A stretch of DNA of 64,000 nucleotides from Kovacikia minuta CCNUW1 (GTDB lineage: Bacteria > Cyanobacteriota > Cyanobacteriia > Leptolyngbyales > Leptolyngbyaceae): the NCBI RefSeq assembly GCF_020091585.1, contig NZ_CP083582.1, positions 4,278,001 to 4,342,000 on the forward strand. The letters run 5' to 3'. Every line of letters begins with the position of its first letter. Within the stretch, counting starts at the first letter, position 1. The notes under the pieces were generated by a model. It was given only the letters and a program-made list of their open reading frames with translations. It did no database searches and had not been told where the DNA came from. A program made the translations under genes and the position numbers. Below, piece by piece: positions 7,607 to 16,662 of this stretch.

Positions 7607-10600
7607 TTAGTGCGAATTTGGAGCTGGTCTAACTGCAAAGGTAAGGACTGTTTCATCCACCCCTTTGAGTTTGAGGGGGCTATATTTAGTAATTTCATCC
7701 TCTTCCAGGTAGTCGGCGATTGCTGCTGACACCAAAATTGAGTCGGGTTCAGCCGCTTCCTGAATGCGGGATGCAATGTTGACACTGGGACCGATCGCCG
7801 TATAGTCAGCCCGTTCCGCACTGCCAAACATCCCTACCACAGCCGTTCCCTGATGAATTCCACAACGAAACTGTACCTGACCAATTCCCTGCTCTTGCCA
7901 GCGCTGGTTTAACTCTTGTAGGGAGTGCCGCATTTGGCGAGCTGCCGCGATCGCCCGCCGTACCTGCTCGTTCGGCGTTAATTCTTCGGGTGCGCCGAAT
8001 AGCGCCAAAATTGCATCTCCCATGAATTTGTCGATCGTCCCGCCATTATCAAAAATAGCGTGGGTCATCTCCGCTAGATACTCATTCAGCAGTTCTGCTA
8101 CCCGCCGGGATCGCAGGGTATTCGAAAGTTGCGTGAACCCCACAATATCGCTAAATAACACAGTCACCATTCGTGGCTCTGGTCGCAAATCCAGAACCAA
8201 CTCTCCCTGGGCTGCCCGTTGCACTAATGAAGAGGGCAAAAAGCGTTTCAGAACGGATTCTGTCAGATAGGTATTGAGTTCAGCGACGCGCCGTTCATTT
8301 TCTTTCAGTGCCAGCAGGTTTCGAACCTCTGCCAGCAATTCGCGATCGCTAAACGGTTTTGATAGATAGGCATCTGCCCCCTTCTCAACCCCCTCAATCC
8401 GGGTATCCTCATCTGCCTTTGCAGTCAGCAAGACAATTGGAATTCCCTTCAGTCCTTCCTCCTCCCGAATCATCCGAATCATATCTAGACCGGATACTAA
8501 AGGCATCATCAGATCAGTAATAATCAGGTGTGGCACATAGGTTTGGGCAGCCCGAAAACCTTCAGCACCATTACGGGCAGTCCAGATCCGATAGCCCTGT
8601 TCCCGCAGAATGCTCGATACATAGGTGCGCAAGTCTGGATTATCATCCACAATCAGGATGCGAGAGATTTGAGCATCGGTGGTTGGAGCGGGGGTATCTT
8701 CCTCGCGACTCTCCTCCTGCAACTCCATTTCCACATCTGCCAACTCGATCGCGGCTCGACCGGGTTGCACCTCTGCCTGAACTTCGATTACCTGATCTGG
8801 CGGCAGATGGGAAACACCCGTTTGCAACCATACTGTAAAAGTCGTCCCCGCTCCATAGGTGGAATCCATTGTAATCTGACCACCATGAAGCTCAACCAGT
8901 TCCCTAACCAATGCCAGCCCCAGACCACTTCCCTCGTAACCCCGATTTGCAGATCCCTCTGCCTGCCGGAACCGTTCAAACAGATGGGGCATCTGGTCAG
9001 GGCGGATTCCAATTCCGGTATCGCTGACTTTGAGAAGACAGTGATCTCCGGCAGGTTGCAGGGTAACCATAATGCTGCCGCCCTCTGGAGTAAATTTCAT
9101 GGCGTTAGAGAGCAGGTTATAAAGAACCTTGTCAAACTTCTCCAGGTCCAGGTACACCGCAGGGCACGCTACCAGATCTGTCTTTAAAGAAATTCCCTTC
9201 TTTTGACAGTAAGCGCGGAAAGAGTCTACCGTTTGGCTAACAAAATCAACCAGATCACAGGGACGAAAACTCGGCTGCATGCGGCCAGCGTCCAACCGTT
9301 GCAGATCTAGCAATTGATTGACCAGGCGCAGCAGGCGACGGGAGTTACGCAGAGCGATCGTTGCCTGCTCATAGGGCAGCCCCTGCTTCTGGTTAACAGC
9401 AGACTCCAGGGGACCGATCGTTAGGGTCAGCGGTGTCCGAAATTCATGGGAAATATTTTGGAAGAATTCTGTTTTTTGGCGGTCTAGCTCCAATAATTGT
9501 TCAGCCTGCTGGCGCGTTTTTTGATAGAGGCGAGACTGATGCACCGCGATCGCCGCCTGTGCCGCAACTGCCTGTGCTAACTCCACCTCGGACGCTTGCC
9601 AGCGACGGGCATGTTGGTTTTGCCGTAAAGAAATACTGCCAATAATTTCTCCATCTAAAATCAGCGGTACGACCAACAACGCCCGTGCCGGATTCCGTAA
9701 CGGCAACTCAGGCACATTCATTTCTGGATACTTTGCCAGATCATTCAACACAACGGGCTGTTGCGTTAATAGTAATTGCCGTAAAACAGGGTTTCCTTCA
9801 ATTGGAACGGTTGACTGTGGCAGCAAGCGTGGTGCAATTTCATCCTGGGTTAGCAAGGGATGCTCAGAGATAGGTGGAAGAGTCTCCTGCCCAGACGTGG
9901 GAACCGCCCAACCCGAACGAGCTGCGTCATGCAATCCCACACATTGGACAAACTCATCCTCGCGGGTCCACAGAGAGAGCGCACATCCATCTGCGTGCAA
10001 AGCTTGCCCAAGCTGCTGGGTAATTGCCGCAAATATTTCCTGGGGATCAAGGCTAGAACGAATGGTTGTCGTAATCGTGTTAATCAAAGCTTCCCGCTTT
10101 GCCAGCGCCCGCACCTGTTCATAGGCCCGTGCCTGGGAAAGTGCCAGGGCAGCCTGGTCGGCAACGAGGGTTAACAACTGCACCTCATCTTCCTGCCAGG
10201 TACGCAAGTGATCGCACTGGTGCAATGCCAACACGGCTACCAACTCGTTCTGGCAAATCAGCGGCACAATCAGACTAGAGCGAATATTGGCTTCGGCATA
10301 GACCCGTTGGCGCTCCTGAGCGGCGGGATCATCTCCCTGGAGTCGATCGTCTGTTTCCGCATCTTGAATAATCTGGACACCGTGAGTTTCCCAAACTGCC
10401 CGGGCTAGTAGCGCTTTTAAGGCTTCGTCCGACTCAGAAGTAGGGGCTGTTTTCAAATTGATTGCCATCTCTGCCACTGCAACTGATGACTCTCCTACCT
10501 GCGTAGACAGTGGAGATAAACTCCCTTGACCATTCAACAGGTTTGTGCTGTCCGTTCCCCCATCCTCGCTACTGAGGTAAACAAACCACTCACTGTCCAT

Positions 10601-11170
10601 CCGTCCATCATGGAATGGACGCACCACGCAACTGCTAACCTCAAACATGCGTCCAACCGTTTCCCCGATCGTCTGGAGAATCTGGCGGTAGCTCAAGGCA
10701 CTGCGAATGGTGCTGGTAATCGCATTCAGTAAGGATTCTTGCCGCAGCGATCGCCGTAATTCACAGGTTCTTGCTTTCAGAACATTGTGGGTATCGACCG
10801 CTTGACGCACTACCCCCTTCAACTCCTCGTCGTCCCAGGGTTTGGTGACATATTTAAAGACTTTACCCGAATTAATTGCTTCGACCAGATCCTCAACATC
10901 GGTATAGCCCGTCAAAATAATTCGGATAATGTCTGGATACTGCGTTGCCGTCAAGCTTAGGAACTCCGTTCCACTCATGTAGGGCATACGCTGATCGGAA
11001 ATAATGACTGCCACATCTCCCTCTTTTGAGAGAATATCCAGCGCTGTGGGTCCGTTCTCGGCCTTTAAAACCTTAAACTCACGATGAAAAGTGCGATATA
11101 GCAGATCCAGGTTGTCCGGCTCATCATCCACAACCAGAAGTTTTGGCTTAATGTTTTGTTGCACTTTCAT
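7607..11170 (-). CDS. Hybrid sensor histidine kinase / class III adenylate cyclase
   Basis: A 1187-residue signalling protein. Order: receiver domain (about 8-125, phospho-Asp 59 in ISDQRMP), two GAF domains (about 150-350 and 360-550), histidine kinase (H575 in NISHEFRTPL; N-box NLLSNAMKFTPEGG; G-boxes DTGIGI and GSGLGLALV), a second receiver (about 835-950, Asp 886 in ITDLMMP) and a C-terminal class III nucleotide cyclase (1000-1150). The cyclase has both metal aspartates (D1008 in LFSDIVGFT, D1052 in KFMGDAIL), the adenine-selecting Lys 1048 and Thr 1124, and N1131/R1135 of the transition state, so it looks active and cAMP-making, of the IIIb type. No membrane span is seen, so it is probably cytosolic. 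GAF ligands are unknown. The first receiver means it can itself be the target of another kinase. Confidence 0.92.
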   Translation of the reverse strand: MKVQQNIKPKLLVVDDEPDNLDLLYRTFHREFKVLKAENGPTALDILSKEGDVAVIISDQRMPYMSGTEFLSLTATQYPDIIRIILTGYTDVEDLVEAINSGKVFKYVTKPWDDEELKGVVRQAVDTHNVLKARTCELRRSLRQESLLNAITSTIRSALSYRQILQTIGETVGRMFEVSSCVVRPFHDGRMDSEWFVYLSSEDGGTDSTNLLNGQGSLSPLSTQVGESSVAVAEMAINLKTAPTSESDEALKALLARAVWETHGVQIIQDAETDDRLQGDDPAAQERQRVYAEANIRSSLIVPLICQNELVAVLALHQCDHLRTWQEDEVQLLTLVADQAALALSQARAYEQVRALAKREALINTITTTIRSSLDPQEIFAAITQQLGQALHADGCALSLWTREDEFVQCVGLHDAARSGWAVPTSGQETLPPISEHPLLTQDEIAPRLLPQSTVPIEGNPVLRQLLLTQQPVVLNDLAKYPEMNVPELPLRNPARALLVVPLILDGEIIGSISLRQNQHARRWQASEVELAQAVAAQAAIAVHQSRLYQKTRQQAEQLLELDRQKTEFFQNISHEFRTPLTLTIGPLESAVNQKQGLPYEQATIALRNSRRLLRLVNQLLDLQRLDAGRMQPSFRPCDLVDFVSQTVDSFRAYCQKKGISLKTDLVACPAVYLDLEKFDKVLYNLLSNAMKFTPEGGSIMVTLQPAGDHCLLKVSDTGIGIRPDQMPHLFERFRQAEGSANRGYEGSGLGLALVRELVELHGGQITMDSTYGAGTTFTVWLQTGVSHLPPDQVIEVQAEVQPGRAAIELADVEMELQEESREEDTPAPTTDAQISRILIVDDNPDLRTYVSSILREQGYRIWTARNGAEGFRAAQTYVPHLIITDLMMPLVSGLDMIRMIREEEGLKGIPIVLLTAKADEDTRIEGVEKGADAYLSKPFSDRELLAEVRNLLALKENERRVAELNTYLTESVLKRFLPSSLVQRAAQGELVLDLRPEPRMVTVLFSDIVGFTQLSNTLRSRRVAELLNEYLAEMTHAIFDNGGTIDKFMGDAILALFGAPEELTPNEQVRRAIAAARQMRHSLQELNQRWQEQGIGQVQFRCGIHQGTAVVGMFGSAERADYTAIGPSVNIASRIQEAAEPDSILVSAAIADYLEEDEITKYSPLKLKGVDETVLTFAVRPAPNSH

Positions 11171-11750
11171 GCACCGCTCTCCTGCTGCGAGGGCAGATGG
11201 GTGAAAAATTGTCTGAATAGACAGCCTGTTCTAAGAATTGTTCTGAGAATAGATGCAAATGCCCCTTGACAAAACAGCACCATCTGCCGACCAAGATAGG
11301 ATGAGGGACAAAAAGGCTCAGCCCAGAATAGGACTGAAAGCCTCCAGAGCAGATGGTTAATCAGGACAGCCACAGGCAAAAAAATAGGTGATGGCGTGGT
11401 ACTCAACCCTAAAACAGTAGAATTCACGAGTTAATCTCTATTCATGTTGCCCCAAGCATGGAATTCTCTAACTCCTATGCACCAATCTTAGTCATAGCGG
11501 TCTGGTCTAGAGTAGAATTCATCCAGATTTAGAAATTAATTCTGAGAGCATGAATGGACATTGCTAGAAGAAAATTAATAAAACAAATCAGTCAGAATCA
11601 TCGATACTGATTAATGTAAAAGTAGAGGTTATATCTTAATCTAAACTGCATTCCTTTAGATTGGTATCCTTGAAGCGGTTGAAGTTTTTCCGGGCTAGCC
11701 GTAACTCAACCAACCTAATACCCACCCAACAGGCTCGGAGACTTTTCCCC
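11171..11750. other. Divergent upstream region of the cyclase hybrid and nrdR
   Basis: 580 bp holding the 5' regions of two divergent genes. A GTAGAATTCA decamer occurs twice (near 11419 and 11512). No classical NrdR-box pair or transcription factor site was recognised. A minus-strand 86-codon frame (11167-11427) overlapping the hybrid gene start by 4 bp was judged not to be a gene. Confidence 0.5.
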
Positions 11751-12323
11751 ATGCGCTGTCCTTTCTGTCAGTACACCGATAACCGTGTTCTTGAGTCGCG
11801 TTCAGCAGAGGCGGGACAAAGTGTACGGCGGCGGCGGGAATGTCTCAAGTGTGGTCGTCGCTTCACCACCTATGAGCGCATTGAATTTGTCCCAATTACG
11901 GTAATCAAGCGAAATGGAGATCGGGAATCCTTCGATCGATTCAAGTTACTGCGGGGAATTATTCATGCCTGTGAAAAAACAGAAGTTAGCGCCCCCCAGC
12001 TTGAAAATTTGGTCGATGAAATTGAGTCAGAACTGCAACAGCGGGCGGTTCGCGAGGTTTCAAGTTCTGAAATTGGGGAGCTAGTGTTGCAAAATCTGCG
12101 CGCGCTCAGCGAAGTCGCCTATATCCGATTTGCCTCTGTTTACCGAAAATTCCAGGGAATTAGTGACTTCGTAGATACCCTCAAACATCTTCAAAATACA
12201 ACAACCCAGGTTCAGAACAATTCGGGAGCAGTACCTTTTCCCCCAGAAGAATCTCCAGCAACTTCAGATACCGGCAATTCTGACCCCTTTCCAAAATCCT
12301 ACTCGTTGAGAGTACGGGGATGA
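11751..12323 (+). CDS. nrdR: Transcriptional repressor NrdR
   Basis: 190 residues from ATG 11751: [20 protein letters not shown], a zinc ribbon with C3, C6, C31 and C34 ([13 protein letters not shown]), followed by an ATP-cone ([20 protein letters not shown] and following). NrdR binds dATP/ATP through the cone and represses ribonucleotide reductase genes. The longer frame from 11661 adds 30 residues absent from the family. The C-terminal 35 residues beyond the cone are polar, rich in Thr, Gln, Asn and Pro, and longer than in most bacteria. It lies upstream of rpsA, a neighbourhood common in cyanobacteria. Confidence 0.95.
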   Translation: MRCPFCQYTDNRVLESRSAEAGQSVRRRRECLKCGRRFTTYERIEFVPITVIKRNGDRESFDRFKLLRGIIHACEKTEVSAPQLENLVDEIESELQQRAVREVSSSEIGELVLQNLRALSEVAYIRFASVYRKFQGISDFVDTLKHLQNTTTQVQNNSGAVPFPPEESPATSDTGNSDPFPKSYSLRVRG

Positions 12324-12837
12324 GCGTACAAATAAAATCCCAGATTGAAGGGGTGGATGAGTGGATGGAGTGGATGGATGGATGGGGGATGGGGGGATGA
12401 AAGCAGGATGTTATTCTCAGTGAGTTCCATCGGTGAGGAGTAAGGGCGAAGGGGGGGAATTCAGAATTAACCCATTTCGACCAAAACTTCCGAGGTTTAA
12501 GCCCCAGTGTTGGTTATGATGCATGATTCCTGATTAGAGCCTCTGAGATTTGCGTAGGTTCTAAACTTGCAAGCGGGGATCGAGGGCTGATTAGTTTTTC
12601 CGTTTTTTGTCCTTTCCCACCTACCTGACAGCTGCGACCTGTCACCTCATCTGGAAAAGTTTGTGCTGAGACTACCCGATCGGGTTATGATGGTTCTTCT
12701 GAGACTAAATGAATTGATTTGAAATCTCCGACTACAATAGTTGAGAGGAATGTAGGTGTAGGCAGCACTTGCTTAACGTGCGTATACATCGACAGGAGGA
12801 AATTTATTAAGGAGACTGTTACCAGGAAATGATTCGC
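12324..12837. other. nrdR-rpsA intergenic region with GGATGGA-type simple repeat
   Basis: Positions about 12347-12400 are a degenerate purine-rich repeat (GGATGGA, GGATGAG, GGGGGATG). The rest holds the rpsA leader, including AGGAGG near 12794 and AGGA just before the chosen start. psbT, sometimes a neighbour of these genes in cyanobacteria, was looked for and not found. Confidence 0.5.
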
Positions 12838-13827
12838 ATGGTCAATCCGGATATAACTACAGAAATAGACGTTGGCTTTACCCACGAGGATTTTGCTGCC
12901 TTACTCGACAAATACGACTATCACTTTAGTCCTGGTGACGTTGTTGCTGGAACGGTGTTTAGTTTAGAACCGAGGGGCGCTCTGATTGACATCGGCGCTA
13001 AGACGGCCGCTTATATCCCAATTCAGGAGATGTCAATTAATCGGATTGACAATCCGGATGAGGTTTTGCAGTCTAACGAGACTCGCGAATTCTTTATCCT
13101 GGCAGACGAAAATGAAGATGGCCAACTGACGCTCTCCATTCGCCGGATTGAGTATATGCGTGCCTGGGAACGGGTGCGCCAGCTTCAGGCTGAAGACGCA
13201 ACTGTGCGCTCCATCGTCTTTGCCACCAATCGGGGTGGGGCATTGGTGCGCATTGAAGGCTTGCGCGGATTCATTCCTGGTTCTCACATCAGTACCCGCA
13301 AACCCAAAGAGGATCTGGTGGGGGAAGAACTCCCTCTGAAATTCCTGGAAGTGGATGAGGAACGCAATCGTCTGGTTCTCAGCCACCGTCGGGCACTGGT
13401 TGAACGTAAGATGAACCGTCTGGAAGTGGGTGAAGTGGTAATCGGAACCGTTCGTGGGATCAAACCCTACGGTGCCTTCATCGATATTGGTGGTGTCAGC
13501 GGTCTGTTACATATTTCGGAAATTTCCCATGACCACATTGATACGCCTCATAGCGTTTTCAATGTCAATGATGAAGTGAAGGTCATGATTATCGATCTGG
13601 ACGCAGAGCGAGGACGCATCTCACTGTCCACGAAGCAACTAGAGCCTGAACCTGGAGATATGGTTAAGAACCCCCAGGTAGTTTACGACAAGGCTGAAGA
13701 GATGGCAGCGAAGTATCGTGAGCAGGTTCTTGCTCAACAACAGGCAAAGGTTATGCCCTTGCCGGATGCGGAACCGGAACCAGAAGTTGAAGTGGACGAT
13801 CTTCCCCCAGCTACTGAGGATGAATAG
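12838..13827 (+). CDS. rpsA: 30S ribosomal protein S1
   Basis: About 329 residues from ATG 12838 (MVNPDITTEIDVGFTHEDFA), the usual cyanobacterial S1 opening; ATG 12829 would put AGGAA directly against the codon, whereas AGGA lies about nine bases before 12838. Three S1 domains are visible: PGDVVAGTVFSLEPRGALID, RSIVFATNRGGALVRIEGLR and VGEVVIGTVRGIKPYGAFID followed by GLLHISEISHDHIDTPHS. The three-domain form is standard in cyanobacteria and chloroplasts. The tail is acidic (EPEPEVEVDD). It binds mRNA on the small ribosomal subunit during initiation. Terminator hairpins follow at 13868 and 13939. Confidence 0.97.
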   Translation: MVNPDITTEIDVGFTHEDFAALLDKYDYHFSPGDVVAGTVFSLEPRGALIDIGAKTAAYIPIQEMSINRIDNPDEVLQSNETREFFILADENEDGQLTLSIRRIEYMRAWERVRQLQAEDATVRSIVFATNRGGALVRIEGLRGFIPGSHISTRKPKEDLVGEELPLKFLEVDEERNRLVLSHRRALVERKMNRLEVGEVVIGTVRGIKPYGAFIDIGGVSGLLHISEISHDHIDTPHSVFNVNDEVKVMIIDLDAERGRISLSTKQLEPEPGDMVKNPQVVYDKAEEMAAKYREQVLAQQQAKVMPLPDAEPEPEVEVDDLPPATEDE

Positions 13828-13867
13828 CATTACAGTGATGCTTTAAGTCTGGTGCTCTTATTTAGTA

Positions 13868-13890
13868 GGGACGTTCCTTTGGAATGTCCC
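13868..13890. terminator. Stem-loop after rpsA
   Basis: GGGACGTTCC (13868-13877) pairs with GGAATGTCCC (13881-13890) with one G-T pair and a 3-nt loop. It has no T-run and probably acts with the stronger hairpin at 13939. Confidence 0.45.
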
Positions 13891-13938
13891 TGCGAATACT
13901 AGTGAGTTTAGGTAAGCCAAATTAGCTAGTTCTGTTTT

Positions 13939-13963
13939 AAAGAGGGAAACTCCCTCTTTTTTT
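13939..13963 (+). terminator. Rho-independent terminator after rpsA
   Basis: AAAGAGGGA (13939-13947) pairs perfectly with TCCCTCTTT (13951-13959) around AAC, followed by further T residues to 13963. This is a classical intrinsic terminator. The remainder of the 331-bp gap to 14159 holds no recognised feature. Confidence 0.85.
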
Positions 13964-14158
13964 ATGGGATGTTCAATTCATGCAGCAATTTCTCATCTAG
14001 TGAGGTAGAGCATGCCACAACGGATGCTGAATGTTAATGAGTAGATACCACTCATAAAGATGTTCAGCTTTACAAGGTGTCCTATTATAAGGTGCCCTAA
14101 TTTAGGGGCTATGGCGATAGATGAACTTTCAAAAGCTCCAATCTAAATCTAAATCGGT

Positions 14159-14899
14159 ATGGCAATTATTCAATGTGGCGAGGTTCGTTTTCCAGGCGTC
14201 GAAGCGATCGTTTTTGACAAAGATGGGACACTGGCAGATTCTCAAAGCTTTTTAAGAAACCTGGGGCAGAAGCGCGCCCGGTTGATCGACGCGCAAATTC
14301 CAGGTGTGCAAGATCCCCTTTTGATGGCGTTTGGGCTGGATGGGAGTAATCTCAATCCGGCTGGTTTGTTAGCTGTTGGGACTCGCCTGGAGAATGAGAC
14401 GGCTGCCGCTGCCTATGTTGCGGAAACTGGGCGGGGTTGGGTCGAATCTTTAACGCTTGTACGATCGGCCTTTTTAGAGGCAGACAGGGTTCTGAAGCGC
14501 AAAGCCGACAGTACGCCGCTATTTCCTGGAGTTGTGGCGTTGCTACGATCGCTGGCTGCTGCTGGCGTGAAAGTCGGGATTCTATCCGCCGATACAACCG
14601 TAAACGTGCAGGATTTTGTTGCTCGGTATGAACTAGAGTCCCTGGTGCAACTCAAGATGGGAATTGATCTGGGTCCTCCCAAACCTGATCCCACCTTGTT
14701 TTCTCAGGCCTGTGCTGCTTTGGAAGTAACGCCAGAATCAACCCTGATGGTTGGTGATTCGGTTGCCGATTTAGCGATGGCACGGGCAGCAGGGGCAGCA
14801 GGGGCGATCGGTGCCACCTGGGGGTGGACTCAAGCAGCATCCTTGAAGCAAGCCGATGTTTTGATTCACAATTTGGCTGAAATTCAAATTGACGCTTGA
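14159..14899 (+). CDS. HAD-family hydrolase (phosphoglycolate phosphatase-like)
   Basis: 246 residues with the HAD motifs in order: nucleophile Asp 20 and acid Asp 22 in VFDKDGTLADS, motif II Ser in GILSADTT, motif III Lys in GPPKPDPTLF, and motif IV in MVGDSVADLAMA. A helical cap lies between motifs I and II, as in Gph-like phosphatases. It probably hydrolyses a small phosphate monoester; the substrate cannot be told. It sits between rpsA and metK, an arrangement common in cyanobacteria. Confidence 0.88.
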   Translation: MAIIQCGEVRFPGVEAIVFDKDGTLADSQSFLRNLGQKRARLIDAQIPGVQDPLLMAFGLDGSNLNPAGLLAVGTRLENETAAAAYVAETGRGWVESLTLVRSAFLEADRVLKRKADSTPLFPGVVALLRSLAAAGVKVGILSADTTVNVQDFVARYELESLVQLKMGIDLGPPKPDPTLFSQACAALEVTPESTLMVGDSVADLAMARAAGAAGAIGATWGWTQAASLKQADVLIHNLAEIQIDA

Positions 14900-15246
14900 C
14901 TTCTAAGTCCTGTATCCTTTCCTCTTACAGGAATCGTTTGACTGAGGTCGTTGCTGAAGGGGAATCGCTATCACTTATTTTGGAGCGGGCACATTAACAA
15001 AATTGTTCCTATACCCAGGGATGTGCTTGTCTCTCTTCTTCAAAATCACAAATCTATAAAGGTTGAGTAAAGATATCTACTAGTTGCTAACGAGGTTTTA
15101 TCACTGCTGGTTAACATACGAGCTAATTAGCGAGTAGAATTGCTTAAGCTCCTCTCGGTATCTGCGGCTTGCGCTTCACCTGCAAGCATTTCAAGCATTT
15201 AATTTTCTTCATGTAGTTTTCCTAGCAACAAGGAGAGGGTACCCAA
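14900..15246. other. Upstream region of metK
   Basis: 347 bp. A weak hairpin (TCCTGTA 14908-14914 with TACAGGA 14926-14932) may end the HAD transcript. No SAM riboswitch of a class I can recognise by eye was found. AAGGAG at about 15231 is the metK ribosome-binding site. Confidence 0.45.
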
Positions 15247-16506
15247 TTGTCTCGTCGCTATCTTTTTACCTCTGAATCTGTTACTGAAGGGCATCCGGAC
15301 AAGATTTGTGATCAAATTTCAGACACAATTTTGGATGCACTTCTCGCCCAAGATCCAACCAGTCGCGTTGCTGCGGAAGTTGTGGTCAATACTGGTTTGG
15401 TGCTAATTACAGGTGAAATTACCTCTAAGGCTCAAGTAAATTATATTGACCTGGTTCGACAAAAAGTTACGGAGATTGGCTACACCGGGGCAGATGGTGG
15501 TTTTTGTGCAACGAGCTGCGCGGTTTTGGTAGCTCTGGATGCCCAATCCCCCGATATTGCCCAAGGAGTCAATGCTGCCCAGGAAACCCGCGACCAGGCT
15601 AGCAATGAGGAATTAGACCGGATTGGTGCAGGTGACCAGGGAATCATGTTTGGGTTTGCCTGCAATGAAACGCCCGAACTGATGCCTCTACCCATTAGTC
15701 TGGCACACCGGATTGCTCGCAAGTTAGCAGCAGTCCGCAAGACGGGACAGTTACCCTACCTCCGTCCCGATGGGAAGACTCAAGTCACCATTTTGTATGA
15801 GGGCGATCGTCCGATTGGCATCGACACCATCCTGGTTTCGACTCAACACACACCGACGATCGGCAGTATTGAGGATGAGGCAGGGGTGCAAGCAAAAATT
15901 AAGGAAGATTTGTGGTCCCTGGTTGTGTTGCCTGTGTTCTCCGACCTGACCATTAAACCCGACCAAAACACCCGTTTCCTGGTCAATCCAACGGGTAAGT
16001 TTGTTATCGGTGGTCCCCAAGGTGATGCGGGTCTAACGGGACGTAAGATCATCGTGGATACCTATGGTGGCTATTCCCGGCATGGAGGGGGTGCTTTCTC
16101 CGGTAAAGACCCAACTAAGGTAGACCGAAGCGCTGCCTATGCCTGCCGTTATGTCGCCAAGAACATTGTTGCTGCTGGACTGGCGGATAAGTGCGAAGTG
16201 CAGTTGAGTTACGCGATCGGGGTTGCTCGTCCAGTCAGCATCATGATTGACACCTTCGGGACAGGTAAGATTGAGGACGATCGCCTACTTGATTTGGTGC
16301 AAAAGCACTTTGAACTGCGTCCCGCTGGGATCATTCAGGAATTCAACCTGCGTAAGCTAACTGCAAAACGTGGTGGTCGCTTCTACCAGGACGTTGCTGC
16401 TTACGGTCACTTTGGTCGTACCGATTTAGATTTGCCTTGGGAACAGACCGATAAGGCAGCTATTTTAAAGGAAGCGTTGACCGAATCTGTGTCAGTCAAG
16501 CGTTAA
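15247..16506 (+). CDS. metK: S-adenosylmethionine synthetase
   Basis: 419 residues, the normal length for cyanobacterial MetK. It makes SAM from methionine and ATP. Visible signatures: [18 protein letters not shown] at the N-terminus (His and Asp of the ATP/metal site), [16 protein letters not shown] (the GAGDQG loop) and [19 protein letters not shown] (phosphate/metal site). The start appears to be TTG at 15247 after AAGGAGAGGG, since the next residues [10 protein letters not shown] are the family start and no ATG lies nearby. A perfect long hairpin follows the stop at 16524-16577. Confidence 0.97.
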   Translation: MSRRYLFTSESVTEGHPDKICDQISDTILDALLAQDPTSRVAAEVVVNTGLVLITGEITSKAQVNYIDLVRQKVTEIGYTGADGGFCATSCAVLVALDAQSPDIAQGVNAAQETRDQASNEELDRIGAGDQGIMFGFACNETPELMPLPISLAHRIARKLAAVRKTGQLPYLRPDGKTQVTILYEGDRPIGIDTILVSTQHTPTIGSIEDEAGVQAKIKEDLWSLVVLPVFSDLTIKPDQNTRFLVNPTGKFVIGGPQGDAGLTGRKIIVDTYGGYSRHGGGAFSGKDPTKVDRSAAYACRYVAKNIVAAGLADKCEVQLSYAIGVARPVSIMIDTFGTGKIEDDRLLDLVQKHFELRPAGIIQEFNLRKLTAKRGGRFYQDVAAYGHFGRTDLDLPWEQTDKAAILKEALTESVSVKR

Positions 16507-16523
16507 GCCAAGTCTCAATCAAT

Positions 16524-16577
16524 CATTAAGGGCGTCAGTAGCGGGAATAGAAACTCTCCCTACGGACGCCCTTAATG
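16524..16577. terminator. Long two-tier hairpin between metK and purH
   Basis: CATTAAGGGCGTC (16524-16536) pairs perfectly with GACGCCCTTAATG (16565-16577). Inside it GTAG and GGGA can pair with TCCC and CTAC to extend the stem. It probably terminates metK transcription; the inner tier also resembles dispersed palindromic repeats of cyanobacteria. Confidence 0.6.
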
Positions 16578-16662
16578 TTCATTTGGATAGCCTGTCCCAT
16601 CCTCACTCCTATTATCTGCCCCATCCTTAGTTAAACTAATGAGGGTTTACCGGAGTTGAAAC

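Noticed and set aside
8528-9187. 219-codon open frame antisense to the kinase/cyclase hybrid
   Set aside because: The opposite strand encodes clear kinase and receiver motifs in this interval; the antisense product resembles nothing.
11167-11427. 86-codon minus-strand frame overlapping the start of the kinase/cyclase gene by 4 bp
   Set aside because: The 4-bp overlap looks like translational coupling, but the product has no recognisable pattern, an odd composition and no ribosome-binding site, so it is probably chance.
15000-15246. SAM riboswitch upstream of metK
   Set aside because: No conserved core of a SAM riboswitch class could be recognised by eye. A covariance-model search would decide.
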